This document shows, one piece after another, positions 23,937 through 31,881 of a stretch of DNA of 31,881 nucleotides (the stretch's first letter is position 1; every line of letters begins with the position of its first letter). A program made the translations under genes and the position numbers. Location of the stretch: contig JACUTX010000003.1 of the NCBI GenBank assembly GCA_014859615.1, positions 1-31,881 on the forward strand. The letters are read 5' to 3'. The stretch comes from Desulfuromonadales bacterium. GTDB taxonomy: Bacteria > Desulfobacterota > Desulfuromonadia > Desulfuromonadales > UBA2294. The notes beneath the pieces were generated by a model. It searched no databases and had not been told where the DNA came from. It was given only the letters and a program-made list of their open reading frames with translations.

Positions 23937-24455
23937 ATGAAAATCTCAACCTTGCTTTGTAGCCTGCTGATGCTGTTCGGTTGCACCGCCGCCCCCAAAG
24001 GGATAACCCCGGTCGCGCCTTTCGACCTGGAACGTTATCTGGGGACCTGGTACGAGATCGCCCGCCTGGATCATCGCTTCGAGCGCGGCCTCAGCCAGGT
24101 CACGGCGACCTACAGCAAACGTACCGATGGCGGGATCGACGTCATCAACCGCGGTTACAACAGCGTGACCGGTGAGTGGAAAACCGCTACCGGGAGAGCT
24201 TATCTCCTCGGTTCCCCGCAACAGGGGAGTCTGAAGGTGAGCTTTTTCTGGCCCTTTTATGCCGGCTACCACGTAATTGCGCTTGATCAGCTAAATTATG
24301 CCTACGCGATGGTCAGCGGCCCGGATCGGGATTATCTGTGGATCCTGTCTCGGACCCGGACGCTGGATGCGGCAACACGGCAAAAACTGCTGAACCGGGC
24401 GAGCGAACTTGGATTTGCCAGCGATCGTCTGCTTTTTGTCGAGCAGCAGGAATAA
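23937..24455 (+). CDS. lipocalin family lipoprotein (Blc-like)
   Basis: The 172-residue protein has a short signal peptide with lipobox MLFGC (Cys16), indicating a lipid anchor. The mature part is a bacterial lipocalin with the first signature YLGTWYEIARLDHRFERG, GEWKTATGRAYL, FFWPFYAGYHVIALD and YAMVSGPDRDYLWILSR. Blc-type lipocalins bind fatty acids or lysophospholipids at the outer membrane and are linked to membrane repair. GGGAG precedes the ATG, 21 bases after the DUF2177 stop. Confidence 0.92.
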   Translation: MKISTLLCSLLMLFGCTAAPKGITPVAPFDLERYLGTWYEIARLDHRFERGLSQVTATYSKRTDGGIDVINRGYNSVTGEWKTATGRAYLLGSPQQGSLKVSFFWPFYAGYHVIALDQLNYAYAMVSGPDRDYLWILSRTRTLDAATRQKLLNRASELGFASDRLLFVEQQE

Positions 24456-24514
24456 CGAAATGTCCGTGCAAAACTGGCGGCGCGTAATCTGTTGTTGAGA
24501 AGGTATTGATCAGT

Positions 24515-25300
24515 ATGAATCTTTTCACCTTTGCCATCTTAAGTCTGCTGGTCTTTATGACCCTGCTGTTTGGTCTCGCGCTTCGGGTCAAAGATAACAG
24601 CATCGTCGATGTCGGCTACGGTCTGGCGTTTGTGCTGGTCGGATGGAGTAGTTACTTCTATCAGGGCAATTCTCACTCTCGGCAACTGCTGCTTCTGGCG
24701 CTGATAACCATCTGGGGGGTGCGCTTGGCCGGGCATATTTTTATGCGCAAGCAGGGTGAAACCGGCGAAGATTTCCGTTACCGGCAGTGGCGTAAGGAGT
24801 GGGGGAAGACTTTTGTCTGGCGCAGCTTCCTGCAGATTTTCATGCTGCAGGGTGCAGTGGTGTTTATGGTGTCGCTACCGATTTTGCTGGTGACTCATCA
24901 ACCTGGTGGCGACCTCGGAGTGTTCGATCTGCTGGGGGTTAGTATCTGGCTCATCGGTTTTGTCTTCGAGGCGCTCAGCGACTGGCAGCTGCTGCGTTTC
25001 AAACGCAATCCCGATAACCGCGGCAAACTAATGCAGACGGGTCTCTGGCGCACCACCCGTCACCCCAACTATTTCGGCGAGGCGACACTCTGGTGGGGAA
25101 TCTTTCTGATCGCCTGCAGTGCTCCGCTTGGTTGGCTGGCGGTCATCAGTCCGCTGCTGATTAACCTGCTGCTACTGAAGGTCTCGGGGATTCCCATGCT
25201 TGAGGCCAAGTATGCCGGCAATCCGCAGTTCGAAAGTTATAAAAGTCAGACCAATGCGTTTTTCCCATGGTTTCCGAAAACTGATCGGCGGGAGATATGA
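24515..25300 (+). CDS. DUF1295 membrane protein (steroid 5-alpha-reductase-like)
   Basis: The 261-residue integral membrane protein has about seven hydrophobic segments. The C-terminal part has the DUF1295 / isoprenylcysteine methyltransferase-like motif FKRNPDNRGKLMQTGLWRTTRHPNYFGEATLWWGIF, which in relatives binds NADPH or SAM. Reduction of an unsaturated lipid is possible but unproven. The ATG at 24515 follows GAGAAGG by 11 bases; the in-frame TTG at 24506 is too close to it. It overlaps the next gene by ATGA, so the two are translationally coupled. Confidence 0.87.
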   Translation: MNLFTFAILSLLVFMTLLFGLALRVKDNSIVDVGYGLAFVLVGWSSYFYQGNSHSRQLLLLALITIWGVRLAGHIFMRKQGETGEDFRYRQWRKEWGKTFVWRSFLQIFMLQGAVVFMVSLPILLVTHQPGGDLGVFDLLGVSIWLIGFVFEALSDWQLLRFKRNPDNRGKLMQTGLWRTTRHPNYFGEATLWWGIFLIACSAPLGWLAVISPLLINLLLLKVSGIPMLEAKYAGNPQFESYKSQTNAFFPWFPKTDRREI

Positions 25301-26580
25301 AGATGGAGAGCAGAAAAAATCTGAAAATTGCAGTGATCGGCGGCGGGGTTGCCGGTATCGTCAGTTCCTATCTGTTGCAGCAGAAACATCAGGTGACGCT
25401 GTTCGAGCAGAACGACTATCTCGGCGGGCACACCAACACGATCGAGATGACCGACGGCCCGGACGCCGGCTTGGCAGTTGATACCGGCTTTATCGTGTTG
25501 AACGATGCGACTTATCCGCTGTTGCAAAAATTTCTGGCACGACTGGGGGTCGCTACCCGTGCTGCAGAGATGTCCTTCGGCTTTGCGTGCCTGCAGAGCG
25601 GACTGGTTTACGCTGGTAACAGCCTGAATGGTCTGTTTGCTCAGCGGCGCAATCTGGTCAACCCCGGATTTTATCGTTTTTTATGGGAAATCAATCGCTT
25701 TAACAACAACGCCCGTCAGGAGCTTGCGGCCGGTTCTGTCCCTGCCGTGACCCTCGGTGACTACCTGCAACAGAAACACTATTCAGCTTTTATGGTCAAT
25801 CATTATCTGCTGCCGATGGCGGCAGCGATCTGGTCGACACCGGCGCTGCGGGCCGCCGACTTTCCGGCCGAAGCATTCCTGCGCTTTTTCCTCAACCACG
25901 GCCTGTTGTCAGTGCGCAACCGGCCACAGTGGCAGACGGTGGTCGGCGGCAGCATTGCCTATGTGAAAGCTTTCCGGCGGGAGTTTCGCGGTGAAATTCA
26001 CTTGAACGCTGGCGTGGCAAAGGTTGATCGCGAAACGGATAACGTGCGGCTGCAGTTTGCTGATGGTCGCAGCGAGCAGTTCGACCGGGTGATCATCGCC
26101 ACTCACGCCGATCAGGCGCTGCGCCTGCTTGGTGACCCAAGCGACCGGGAGCAGCGGCTGCTGGCACCCTGGCAGTATCAACTTAACCACACCGTGCTGC
26201 ACACCGATGCATCCGTGCTACCCAAACAGCAGAGAGCCTGGTCAGCCTGGAACTTTACCCGCGAAGCTGGCGACCACGCAGACACTCAGCCGGTTTTCGT
26301 AAGCTATTACATGAACCTGTTGCAGGGGCTGCGGGCGCAGCGAACCTATTGCGTCACCCTCAACCGCCCGGCAAACTTTCGTCCTGAAACGGTGATCGCC
26401 GAATTCAACTACCAACACCCGCAGTACAGTTTCGCCGCGCTGGCGACGCAAGCCGAGCTGCCGACCCTCAACGGCCAGCGCAACAGCTGGTTCTGCGGCA
26501 GTTACTTCGGCTACGGCTTCCATGAAGATGCAGTCCGCTCAGCGGTGGCTGTCGCCGCTGATTTCGAGGTCCACTTATGA
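25297..26580 (+). CDS. FAD-dependent oxidoreductase (COG2907-like, amine-oxidase fold)
   Basis: The 427-residue flavoprotein has the dinucleotide motif IAVIGGGVAGIVSSYLL followed by acidic and glycine positions VTLFEQNDYLGGHTNT, and VDTGFIVLN. The C-terminal flavin motif is near WFCGSYFGYGFHEDAV. Relatives beside DUF1365 and Cfa genes occur in the singlet-oxygen regulon of Rhodobacter, where related flavoproteins act on methylated fatty acids on the way to furan fatty acids. The same chemistry is a possibility here. The start is ATG 25297 (ATGA overlap with the previous stop) or ATG 25303, which has better spacing from GGGAG. The stop overlaps the next ATG by four bases. Confidence 0.88.
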   Translation: MKMESRKNLKIAVIGGGVAGIVSSYLLQQKHQVTLFEQNDYLGGHTNTIEMTDGPDAGLAVDTGFIVLNDATYPLLQKFLARLGVATRAAEMSFGFACLQSGLVYAGNSLNGLFAQRRNLVNPGFYRFLWEINRFNNNARQELAAGSVPAVTLGDYLQQKHYSAFMVNHYLLPMAAAIWSTPALRAADFPAEAFLRFFLNHGLLSVRNRPQWQTVVGGSIAYVKAFRREFRGEIHLNAGVAKVDRETDNVRLQFADGRSEQFDRVIIATHADQALRLLGDPSDREQRLLAPWQYQLNHTVLHTDASVLPKQQRAWSAWNFTREAGDHADTQPVFVSYYMNLLQGLRAQRTYCVTLNRPANFRPETVIAEFNYQHPQYSFAALATQAELPTLNGQRNSWFCGSYFGYGFHEDAVRSAVAVAADFEVHL

Positions 26581-28550
26581 ACTCATTCATTTATCAAGGC
26601 GAAATACATCACGCCAGGCTGGCAGCGGTGCGGCACAGTTTCAGCTATCCGGTCTACTTCTATGCCTTCGATCTGGATGAGTTGCCGCAGCTCGCACGCT
26701 ACAATCCCCTGTTCGGCTATAACCAGCTGCGGCCAGTCGCCATTCACGACAAGGACTATCTGCGTGGCGGGGATGAACCGCTGCGCACCAAGCTGATTAA
26801 TGCGTTGCGCGAATTCGGCATCAGCACGGCCATTGGCCGGGTGATGCTGGTTACATCAGCACGCTATTTCAACTATGTCTTTAACCCGGTCAGTTTCTTT
26901 TACTGTTACCACGAAGAAGCAGAACTGCTCTGTGTGCTGGCGCAGGTCAGAAATACTTTTGGCGAAATGCATCTCTATCTGCTTTCGCAGCCAGCGGCTG
27001 AGCCGGTTGCTGGCCGGCTGGTGTTCGCCAATGACAAGCAGTTTCACGTCTCGCCGTTTTTCAGCCGAGACGGACACTACCAGTTTCAGCTGACCGAACC
27101 GCAGCAGCAGCTCGATAACCAGATCCATTTTTATCAGGCGGGGCAACTGGCCTTGATTGCGCGACTTCGGGGACAGGCCCGGCCGCTCACCACCAGCAGC
27201 TTACTGAAAACTATCCTCAAACATCCGCTCAGTGCCAGTCTGACCATGCCGCGTATCCTCTGGCAGGCGGCCAGACTGTACTGGCAAAGGAGGCTTCCTG
27301 TGTATAACAAGCCGGTTCCCGATCACGCCATGACCATCCGCCCCGTTGCACCAAATCTGCTCGACAGAATCGGCATGACCCTTTGTTTCAAGTTTCTTTC
27401 TCGCTTGCCGCAAGGAGAGCTGCAGGTGACCCTGCCAGACGGCAGCCATTTTTGCTTCGGACCGGCCGGGACGCAACCTGTCTTGCAGCTGAAAGTCCAC
27501 GAGTACCGGTTTTTCCGCCGGGTGATGTTTGCCGGAGATATCGGTTTTGGTGAAGCCTATACGGATGGCGACTGGACGACTGACGATCTGCCGCGGCTGC
27601 TGACCCTGCTGGCGGCCAACGAGGCGGTCATGGATGATCGCAGCATTTTGACCGCAACCCTCGGCCGCTGGGTCAATTTTCTGCGCCATCTGCTGCGGGC
27701 CAACACCATCAAGGGGAGTTCGCGCAATATTCGTGAGCACTACGATCTGAGCAATGATTTTTTCGCCACTTTCCTTGATCCGAGCATGACCTATTCCGCC
27801 GCGCTGTTCAAAACAGCGACCGACAGTCTCGGCCAGGCGCAGCGGAACAAGATCGAGACGATCATCGCTAAGGCTGGCATCAGCAGTGACGATCATGTGC
27901 TTGAGATCGGTTGCGGCTGGGGCAGTTTTGCTATCGAGGCGGTGCGTCAGACCGGTTGTCGCCTGACCGGCATCACCCTCTCGCCGGAACAGTTGCGCCT
28001 GGCGCAACAGCGGGTCAAAGAGGCGGGGTTGGAAGATCGTATCGATCTGCAGCTGTGCGATTATCGGCATGTCGCCGGGCAGTACGACAAGATTGTCTCA
28101 ATTGAGATGCTCGAAGCGGTCGGACATGCCAGCATGCCAGCGTTCTTTGCCTCCTGCGACAAGGCTTTAAAGCCAGGTGGCAAAGTGGTGATCCAGGTGA
28201 TCACCATACCGGATCGCAAATACCAGGCCTATCGTTACAGCTCTGACTGGATCCGCAAACACATCTTTCCCGGTGGCCATCTGCCGTCGGTGGAGGTGCT
28301 GGCCAAGGCAATGGCGGCCGGTTCGCGCCTGAATATCACCAGCCTGCAACAGTATGGGCTCGACTACGCACAGACTCTGGTGGTCTGGCGACAGACATTG
28401 CTCGCAAAGCGCCAGCAGATTATCAAGCTCGGTTACGGCGAGGATTTCCTGCGCAAGTGGGACTACTACTTCGCCTACTGCCAGGCCGGTTTCGCAACAC
28501 GGATCATCGATCTGGCCCAGCTGGTGCTCGAGAAGCCGCAAAGCGCTTGA
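26577..28550 (+). CDS. DUF1365-cyclopropane fatty acid synthase fusion
   Basis: This protein of 657 residues contains two domains that are normally separate. Residues 1 to about 235 are DUF1365 (IYQGEIHHARL, HSFSYPVYFYAFDLDE, FNYVFNPVSFFYCY). Residues from about 255 are a SAM-dependent cyclopropane/methyl-branching fatty acid synthase with NIREHYDLSNDFF, MTYSAALF, SAM motif VLEIGCGWGSFA, VSIEMLEAVGH and YSSDWIRKHIFPGGHLPS. It would methylate the double bond of membrane phospholipid acyl chains. It starts at an ATGA overlap with the flavoprotein gene. At the domain junction an AAGGAGG and an in-frame GTG (27300) could start a separate synthase of 416 residues. Confidence 0.92.
   Translation: MNSFIYQGEIHHARLAAVRHSFSYPVYFYAFDLDELPQLARYNPLFGYNQLRPVAIHDKDYLRGGDEPLRTKLINALREFGISTAIGRVMLVTSARYFNYVFNPVSFFYCYHEEAELLCVLAQVRNTFGEMHLYLLSQPAAEPVAGRLVFANDKQFHVSPFFSRDGHYQFQLTEPQQQLDNQIHFYQAGQLALIARLRGQARPLTTSSLLKTILKHPLSASLTMPRILWQAARLYWQRRLPVYNKPVPDHAMTIRPVAPNLLDRIGMTLCFKFLSRLPQGELQVTLPDGSHFCFGPAGTQPVLQLKVHEYRFFRRVMFAGDIGFGEAYTDGDWTTDDLPRLLTLLAANEAVMDDRSILTATLGRWVNFLRHLLRANTIKGSSRNIREHYDLSNDFFATFLDPSMTYSAALFKTATDSLGQAQRNKIETIIAKAGISSDDHVLEIGCGWGSFAIEAVRQTGCRLTGITLSPEQLRLAQQRVKEAGLEDRIDLQLCDYRHVAGQYDKIVSIEMLEAVGHASMPAFFASCDKALKPGGKVVIQVITIPDRKYQAYRYSSDWIRKHIFPGGHLPSVEVLAKAMAAGSRLNITSLQQYGLDYAQTLVVWRQTLLAKRQQIIKLGYGEDFLRKWDYYFAYCQAGFATRIIDLAQLVLEKPQSA
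27287..27302 (+). promoter_or_regulatory. internal ribosome binding site and in-frame GTG
   Basis: AAGGAGG (27287-27293), six bases, then GTG (27300-27302), which is codon 242 of the fusion gene and in frame. It falls precisely between the DUF1365 and cyclopropane synthase domains, with ideal spacing. It may allow production of the synthase alone or be a remnant of two once-separate genes. Confidence 0.5.
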
Positions 28551-28561
28551 GCGGAGTCTTT

Positions 28562-29134
28562 ATGCTGTCGTTACCTATGAGCAAGCTCATCAATCTTGTC
28601 CTCTACCAGCTTGGCTGGTTCAGCTGCGTGCTGGGTGCGGCATACGGATTTCCGGTCACTGGTGCCATCGGTGCGTTGTCACTGATCGCGCTTCACCTGC
28701 TGCTGACTGATCGGCCGCAAGCGGAAGCGCAACTGCTACTCTGCGCCGCCCTGCTCGGGATTCTTATTGACAGCTCGCAGCAGGCTTTGGGTGTTTTTCG
28801 TTTCAAAACCGACCCGGGCTGGCCACTCTGGTTACCCTTTTGGGTTGTTGTCGTCTGGGCGCAGTTTGCCACCTTGTTCCGCACTGCACTGCACTGGCTG
28901 TCCGGGCGCTATCTGTTATCAGCACTGTTAGGTCTGGTCGGTGGACCGCTCGCTTATGGGGGTGGCGTACGGCTGGGCGCGGCCCAGTTCGGCAGCAATC
29001 TCCCTTTCAGCTTGATCAGCCTGGCGCTGGTCTGGGCATTGGCGACGCCATTGCTGTTCTGGCTCAGTGCCAGACTGGAACCCCGCGAAGGGCGCTATCG
29101 TCGCCTTGCCGTCAAAAAAGACCAACATGATTAA
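28562..29134 (+). CDS. DUF2878 membrane protein
   Basis: The 190-residue protein has about six hydrophobic segments and DUF2878 features: NLVLYQLGWFSCVLGAA, LLGILIDSSQQALGVFRF, LPFWVVVVWAQFATLFRTAL and GPLAYGGGVRLGAA. The function is unknown; the family is typically encoded beside Cfa and DUF1365 genes. CGGAG lies five bases before the ATG at 28562; an ATG at 28577 is also possible. It is the last clear gene of the rightward lipid cluster and converges with the next gene. Confidence 0.87.
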   Translation: MLSLPMSKLINLVLYQLGWFSCVLGAAYGFPVTGAIGALSLIALHLLLTDRPQAEAQLLLCAALLGILIDSSQQALGVFRFKTDPGWPLWLPFWVVVVWAQFATLFRTALHWLSGRYLLSALLGLVGGPLAYGGGVRLGAAQFGSNLPFSLISLALVWALATPLLFWLSARLEPREGRYRRLAVKKDQHD

Positions 29135-29219
29135 AGAGCTGCTGACCCCAATATCCGCGCTCATCGCCCTGAAAACCACAAGCCGCTTCGAGGCTGAAAA
29201 TAGTCATCGGCAGTGAAGA

Positions 29220-30173
29220 TCACACGTGATTGAGCAGCTTGAGTTCGCGCGGATGCGGGTTAAGATAGAGCTGTTGCTTGAGGTAGGGCTGGTCGTACTT
29301 GAGCACAAAGTGGTTGAGTAAGGTGATCGGCACGATAAGAGGCACCAGGTCATTGCGGTAGTCGTCGATCAGTCCCAGGGCCTCCTGCTTTTCGGCGCTG
29401 CTCAGCTCGCGCTTGAAGTAGCCGAGAATATGCTGCAGCACATTGACCTGTTTGCGTACTGTGGTACTCAGATGCAGTGCCGCTTGCAGAAGCTCGTTAT
29501 ACTGGGCAAGGAAGGTCGAGAAGGGCAGAGCCTTGCTTTGAGCGACCAGCCGCCCCATCTCGCGATAATGTTTTTCGCTGTGGGAGAGAATCAGATATTT
29601 GTGCCGGGTGTGGAAGTCGACCACCGCGCCGTAACTGTTTTTTTCAGCAAGGGCCTGCCGCAAACGTTGCAGGGTAAAGACCCGGGTGATAAAGTTTTCA
29701 CGCAGCTTGGGGTCGTTGAGACGACCATCTTCTTCAACCGGCAACAGCGGGAAATACGCCATAAAGGCGCGGGCAAAGAAACCGACCCCCGACTTCTGAG
29801 GGATGCCATGATGATCGTAAAGCTTGACCCGCTCCATGCCGCTGCTGGGGGAACCCTTTTTAAAGATGAAGCCGCAGAGTTCATCCGTTTCGAGTGCACG
29901 CACGCGGCGCTGTGACCAAGCCTCCATCGCTTCGCTGATATCTTCACCCGTCTTGCTGAAGACCAGTCGCGGCGCATCCGGTTCGCCGACCTGACGCAGG
30001 GCGGGTCTTGGCGTCGGCAACCCCAGCTCAACTTCGGGGCAGACCGGGACAAAATCGAAGTAAACCCCGAGGGTATTGACGATAAAACGGTCAAGCTTGT
30101 GCTGACCGTCAAAACGTACCTTCTCACCAAGCAGGCAGGAGCTGATACCGATACGGATCTTTTCATTTGACAT
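29220..30173 (-). CDS. DUF523-DUF1722 protein
   Basis: The 317-residue protein has an N-terminal DUF523 domain (about 1-150: ISSCLLGEKVRFDG, CPEVELGLPTPRPAL, KKGSPSSGMERVKLYD) and a C-terminal DUF1722/YbgA domain (about 175-317: RHKYLILSHSEKHYREMGRLVA, LLNHFVLKYDQPYLKQQLYLNPHP). DUF523 has conserved cysteines (Cys12, Cys45 and the one in ELCGF) that could bind a metal. DUF1722 proteins are commonly encoded with or fused to photolyases, consistent with a light-stress locus. Their biochemical role is not well established. The ATG at 30173 follows AGGAGG; the ATG at 30188 overlaps that site. Confidence 0.9.
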   Translation of the reverse strand: MSNEKIRIGISSCLLGEKVRFDGQHKLDRFIVNTLGVYFDFVPVCPEVELGLPTPRPALRQVGEPDAPRLVFSKTGEDISEAMEAWSQRRVRALETDELCGFIFKKGSPSSGMERVKLYDHHGIPQKSGVGFFARAFMAYFPLLPVEEDGRLNDPKLRENFITRVFTLQRLRQALAEKNSYGAVVDFHTRHKYLILSHSEKHYREMGRLVAQSKALPFSTFLAQYNELLQAALHLSTTVRKQVNVLQHILGYFKRELSSAEKQEALGLIDDYRNDLVPLIVPITLLNHFVLKYDQPYLKQQLYLNPHPRELKLLNHV

Positions 30174-30248
30174 GGCGCCTCCTGTCATGTTTGACGAGTG
30201 GAGCAGACTCAGAACAAATAATGCCTGTAAAGGAGATCTTTAACAACC

Positions 30249-31751
30249 ATGAAAACTCACCCTCCCCTGCCGATTCTTCTCCTCGGTGCCACCGGCTATA
30301 TTGGCAGTCGTTTGGTTCCACGCCTGCTCGACGCCGGTTATGCGGTGCGTGCCATGGTTCGCAATCCCGAGAAGCTGGCCGGTCGGCCTTGGGCCAAACA
30401 CCCGCAACTGGAAATTGTACGCGGCGATCTGTTTGATCTGTCAAGCCTCGACGACGCCTGCAAGGGGTGCCAGGCAGCCTTCTATCTGGTTCACTCCATG
30501 AACCCCGAAGTCAGCGATTTCGCCTCTGCTGATCTCGAAGCGGCACAAAATTTTGCCTATTCGTCCGCGAAAGCCGGACTTGAACAGATCATTTACCTTT
30601 CAGGGCTGGGGGACGACTCCACCCCCTTGAGCCATCACCTGCGTTCCCGCACCGAAACCGGCGAAGAACTGCGCCGTGGATCTGTTCCGGTGACAATTTT
30701 GCGGGCAGCGATGATTATCGGCTCGGGGAGTGCCTCCTTCGAGATTCTGCGTTACCTGGTTGAGCGCCTGCCAATCATGATCACACCCCGCTGGGTACAG
30801 ACCCGCTGCCAGCCGATCGCAGTGCGTAATGTTCTGTACTATCTCATTGGTTGTCTTAAACAGCCTGAAACCCGTGGCGAGACCTTTGATATCGGCTGTG
30901 ATGAGATCCTCGACTACCGCATGCTGATGCGCATCTATGCCGAAGAAGCCGGCTTGCCGCGACGGCTGATTCTGCCGGTCCCTTTTCTCACCCCGCGCCT
31001 CAGCTCCTACTGGATCCACCTGGTTACGCCGGTGCCGGCTGCGCTTGCCAAACCCCTTGCCGAAGGGCTGAGCTGCCCGGTTCTGGTGCAAGACAGGCGG
31101 ATTCGCGACCTGATTCCGCAGGAAATTTTCAGCTGTCGTACCGCGATCCGTCTCGCCCTCGAACGGATTCGTGAACAGCATATCGAAAGTGCCTGGTACG
31201 ATGCCGGACAGCTCCCCCCGGTGGAATGGATCAACCCCGGCGACCCGACCTGGGCGGGTGGCGCCATGTACGTTGATGCGCGGGAAGTGGTGCTGGAAGC
31301 TTCTGCCCTGCAAGTCTGGGAAACTCTCAGCCGCATCGGCGGTGAAAATGGTTGGTTTTTCGCCGACTGGCTCTGGCGTCTGCGCGGACGGCTCGACAAA
31401 CTCGTCGGCGGGGTGGGCTTACGTCGTGGTCGGCGTGACCCGCAACAACTGGCGGTCGGCGATGCTCTTGACTTCTGGCGGGTGGCGCGGGTCGATGAAG
31501 CCCGGCGACTGATGCTGGTGGCCGAAATGAAATTGCCGGGTGAAGCCATTCTGACCTTCGAGCTGCACGAAAATGGCGCTTCGACACGCCTGGTTCAACG
31601 AGCCTGGTTTCATCCGCAGGGTCTGCTCGGCATGATCTACTGGTGGCTGGTGGTCCCGCTGCATCACTTCGTCTTCAATGGTATGCTCAAGGGGATCGCC
31701 AAAGACTGCGCGGGAAAAATCGTCACCGGCCCCACGAAAATATCCGAATGA
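30249..31751 (+). CDS. SDR-DUF2867 protein
   Basis: The 500-residue protein starts with an atypical short-chain dehydrogenase domain (about 8-300) with NAD(P) motif GATGYIG (14-20) and the NmrA-like order VRGDLFD, AFYLVHSM, YLSGLGDD. The C-terminal DUF2867 domain (about 330-490) contains WFFADWLWRLRGRLDKLVGGVGLRRGRRDP and the ending GMIYWWLVVPLHHFVFNGMLKGIA. Such fusions are known in several proteobacteria; the substrate is unknown, but the SRPBCC-like C-terminal part suggests a hydrophobic ligand. AAGGAG precedes the ATG. It diverges from the DUF523-DUF1722 gene with 75 bases between. Confidence 0.9.
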   Translation: MKTHPPLPILLLGATGYIGSRLVPRLLDAGYAVRAMVRNPEKLAGRPWAKHPQLEIVRGDLFDLSSLDDACKGCQAAFYLVHSMNPEVSDFASADLEAAQNFAYSSAKAGLEQIIYLSGLGDDSTPLSHHLRSRTETGEELRRGSVPVTILRAAMIIGSGSASFEILRYLVERLPIMITPRWVQTRCQPIAVRNVLYYLIGCLKQPETRGETFDIGCDEILDYRMLMRIYAEEAGLPRRLILPVPFLTPRLSSYWIHLVTPVPAALAKPLAEGLSCPVLVQDRRIRDLIPQEIFSCRTAIRLALERIREQHIESAWYDAGQLPPVEWINPGDPTWAGGAMYVDAREVVLEASALQVWETLSRIGGENGWFFADWLWRLRGRLDKLVGGVGLRRGRRDPQQLAVGDALDFWRVARVDEARRLMLVAEMKLPGEAILTFELHENGASTRLVQRAWFHPQGLLGMIYWWLVVPLHHFVFNGMLKGIAKDCAGKIVTGPTKISE

Positions 31752-31881
31752 GCCCCGATACTTATTATAGACCGGCAATCCGAGGTGAATCTCCCCAGCT
31801 CATAACGCGGCTCCTCCGGCACCCCAGCAAAAGGGTCGCCGTTTGACAGTTATCAGCAGCAATTGCTGTTTGATTGGGACA

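Noticed and set aside
27201..28070. Open frame of 289 codons on the minus strand
   Set aside because: It is antisense to the well-supported Cfa domain and lacks any family signature.
29127..29216. 29-codon frame overlapping the end of the DUF2878 gene
   Set aside because: The start overlaps the previous stop, as in coupled genes, but there is no ribosome binding site and no recognisable product; too little evidence to call a gene.
31748..31846. 33-codon frame starting in an ATGA overlap with the SDR-DUF2867 gene
   Set aside because: Its position would suit a coupled gene, but the short basic peptide has no recognisable feature. The 12-base palindrome CAGCAATTGCTG at 31857-31868 follows it, and no further gene start can be seen before the window ends.
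1..31881. GEMM-type (c-di-GMP/cGAMP) riboswitch near the Hypr-like gene
   Set aside because: I looked in the intergenic regions for the conserved GEMM core around GGCAAACC and GACGCAAAGCC and saw none; targets of the cyclic dinucleotide must lie elsewhere.
1..31881. CRISPR arrays, tRNA or rRNA genes, insertion sequences with transposase, prophage genes
   Set aside because: None seen. No regularly spaced repeats, no cloverleaf sequence and no transposase or integrase motif was recognised by reading.

Overview
The window looks like chromosome from an anaerobic, respiratory deltaproteobacterium, most likely Desulfuromonadales (Geobacter/Desulfuromonas/Pelobacter relatives). The case rests on a GGDEF protein with the serine signature of cGAMP-making Hypr enzymes, a fused LutB-LutA (LldEF) lactate oxidation protein of the kind known from Desulfovibrio, a FAD/Fe-S D-lactate or glycolate dehydrogenase pair, and several sigma-54 regulators. 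This is inference from gene content; no rRNA or tRNA is present to anchor taxonomy.

Layout. (1) 1-1.7 kb: the first codons of a gene running off the left edge (minus strand), a possible sigma-54 promoter for it, and a sigma-54 activator gene with its own terminator. (2) 1.7-4.4 kb: an AT-richer non-coding stretch with a strong minus-strand terminator of unknown purpose, then a GAF-GGDEF cyclic-dinucleotide synthase, a FadR/LldR-type GntR repressor and a nested palindromic element resembling a MITE. (3) 4.4-10.9 kb, minus strand: a TRAP transporter (DctP-DctQ-DctM), a universal stress protein and a GlcD/GlcF-type 2-hydroxyacid dehydrogenase, all behind one promoter near 10.98 kb. (4) 11.1-16.0 kb, minus strand: a ketone-body operon (thiolase, AtoE permease, fused alpha-beta 3-oxoacid CoA-transferase, 3-hydroxybutyrate dehydrogenase) behind a near-perfect -24/-12 promoter, with a divergent PAS-AAA-Fis sigma-54 activator. 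(5) 18.0-21.3 kb: lutC and a lutB-lutA fusion for L-lactate oxidation, a bidirectional terminator, and a second universal stress protein closely related to the first. (6) 21.5-31.8 kb: a CarH/LitR-type B12 photoreceptor repressor surrounded by membrane and lipid genes: DUF1499 lipoprotein, FMN split-barrel protein, DUF2177, lipocalin, DUF1295, FAD oxidoreductase, DUF1365-cyclopropane synthase fusion, DUF2878, DUF523-DUF1722 and an SDR-DUF2867 protein.

How it fits together. The same TGGTNNNACCA operator lies just downstream of or overlapping the -10 box of the GntR gene, the TRAP/dehydrogenase operon and the lutC operon, and the last two promoters are visibly similar. This points to a local lactate (2-hydroxyacid) regulon: uptake by TRAP, oxidation of one isomer by GlcD/F and of the other by LutABC, with an autoregulated LldR-like repressor. 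The neighbouring ketone-body operon is under separate sigma-54 control. The last 10 kb looks like a light/singlet-oxygen membrane-lipid protection locus.

Most notable observations: the probable Hypr (cGAMP) GGDEF; the three-promoter operator set; the photoreceptor-linked lipid locus with a DUF1365-Cfa fusion that carries an in-frame internal ribosome binding site and GTG at the domain junction; the paired cysteine-rich stress proteins; and the unexplained 1.7-2.27 kb region.
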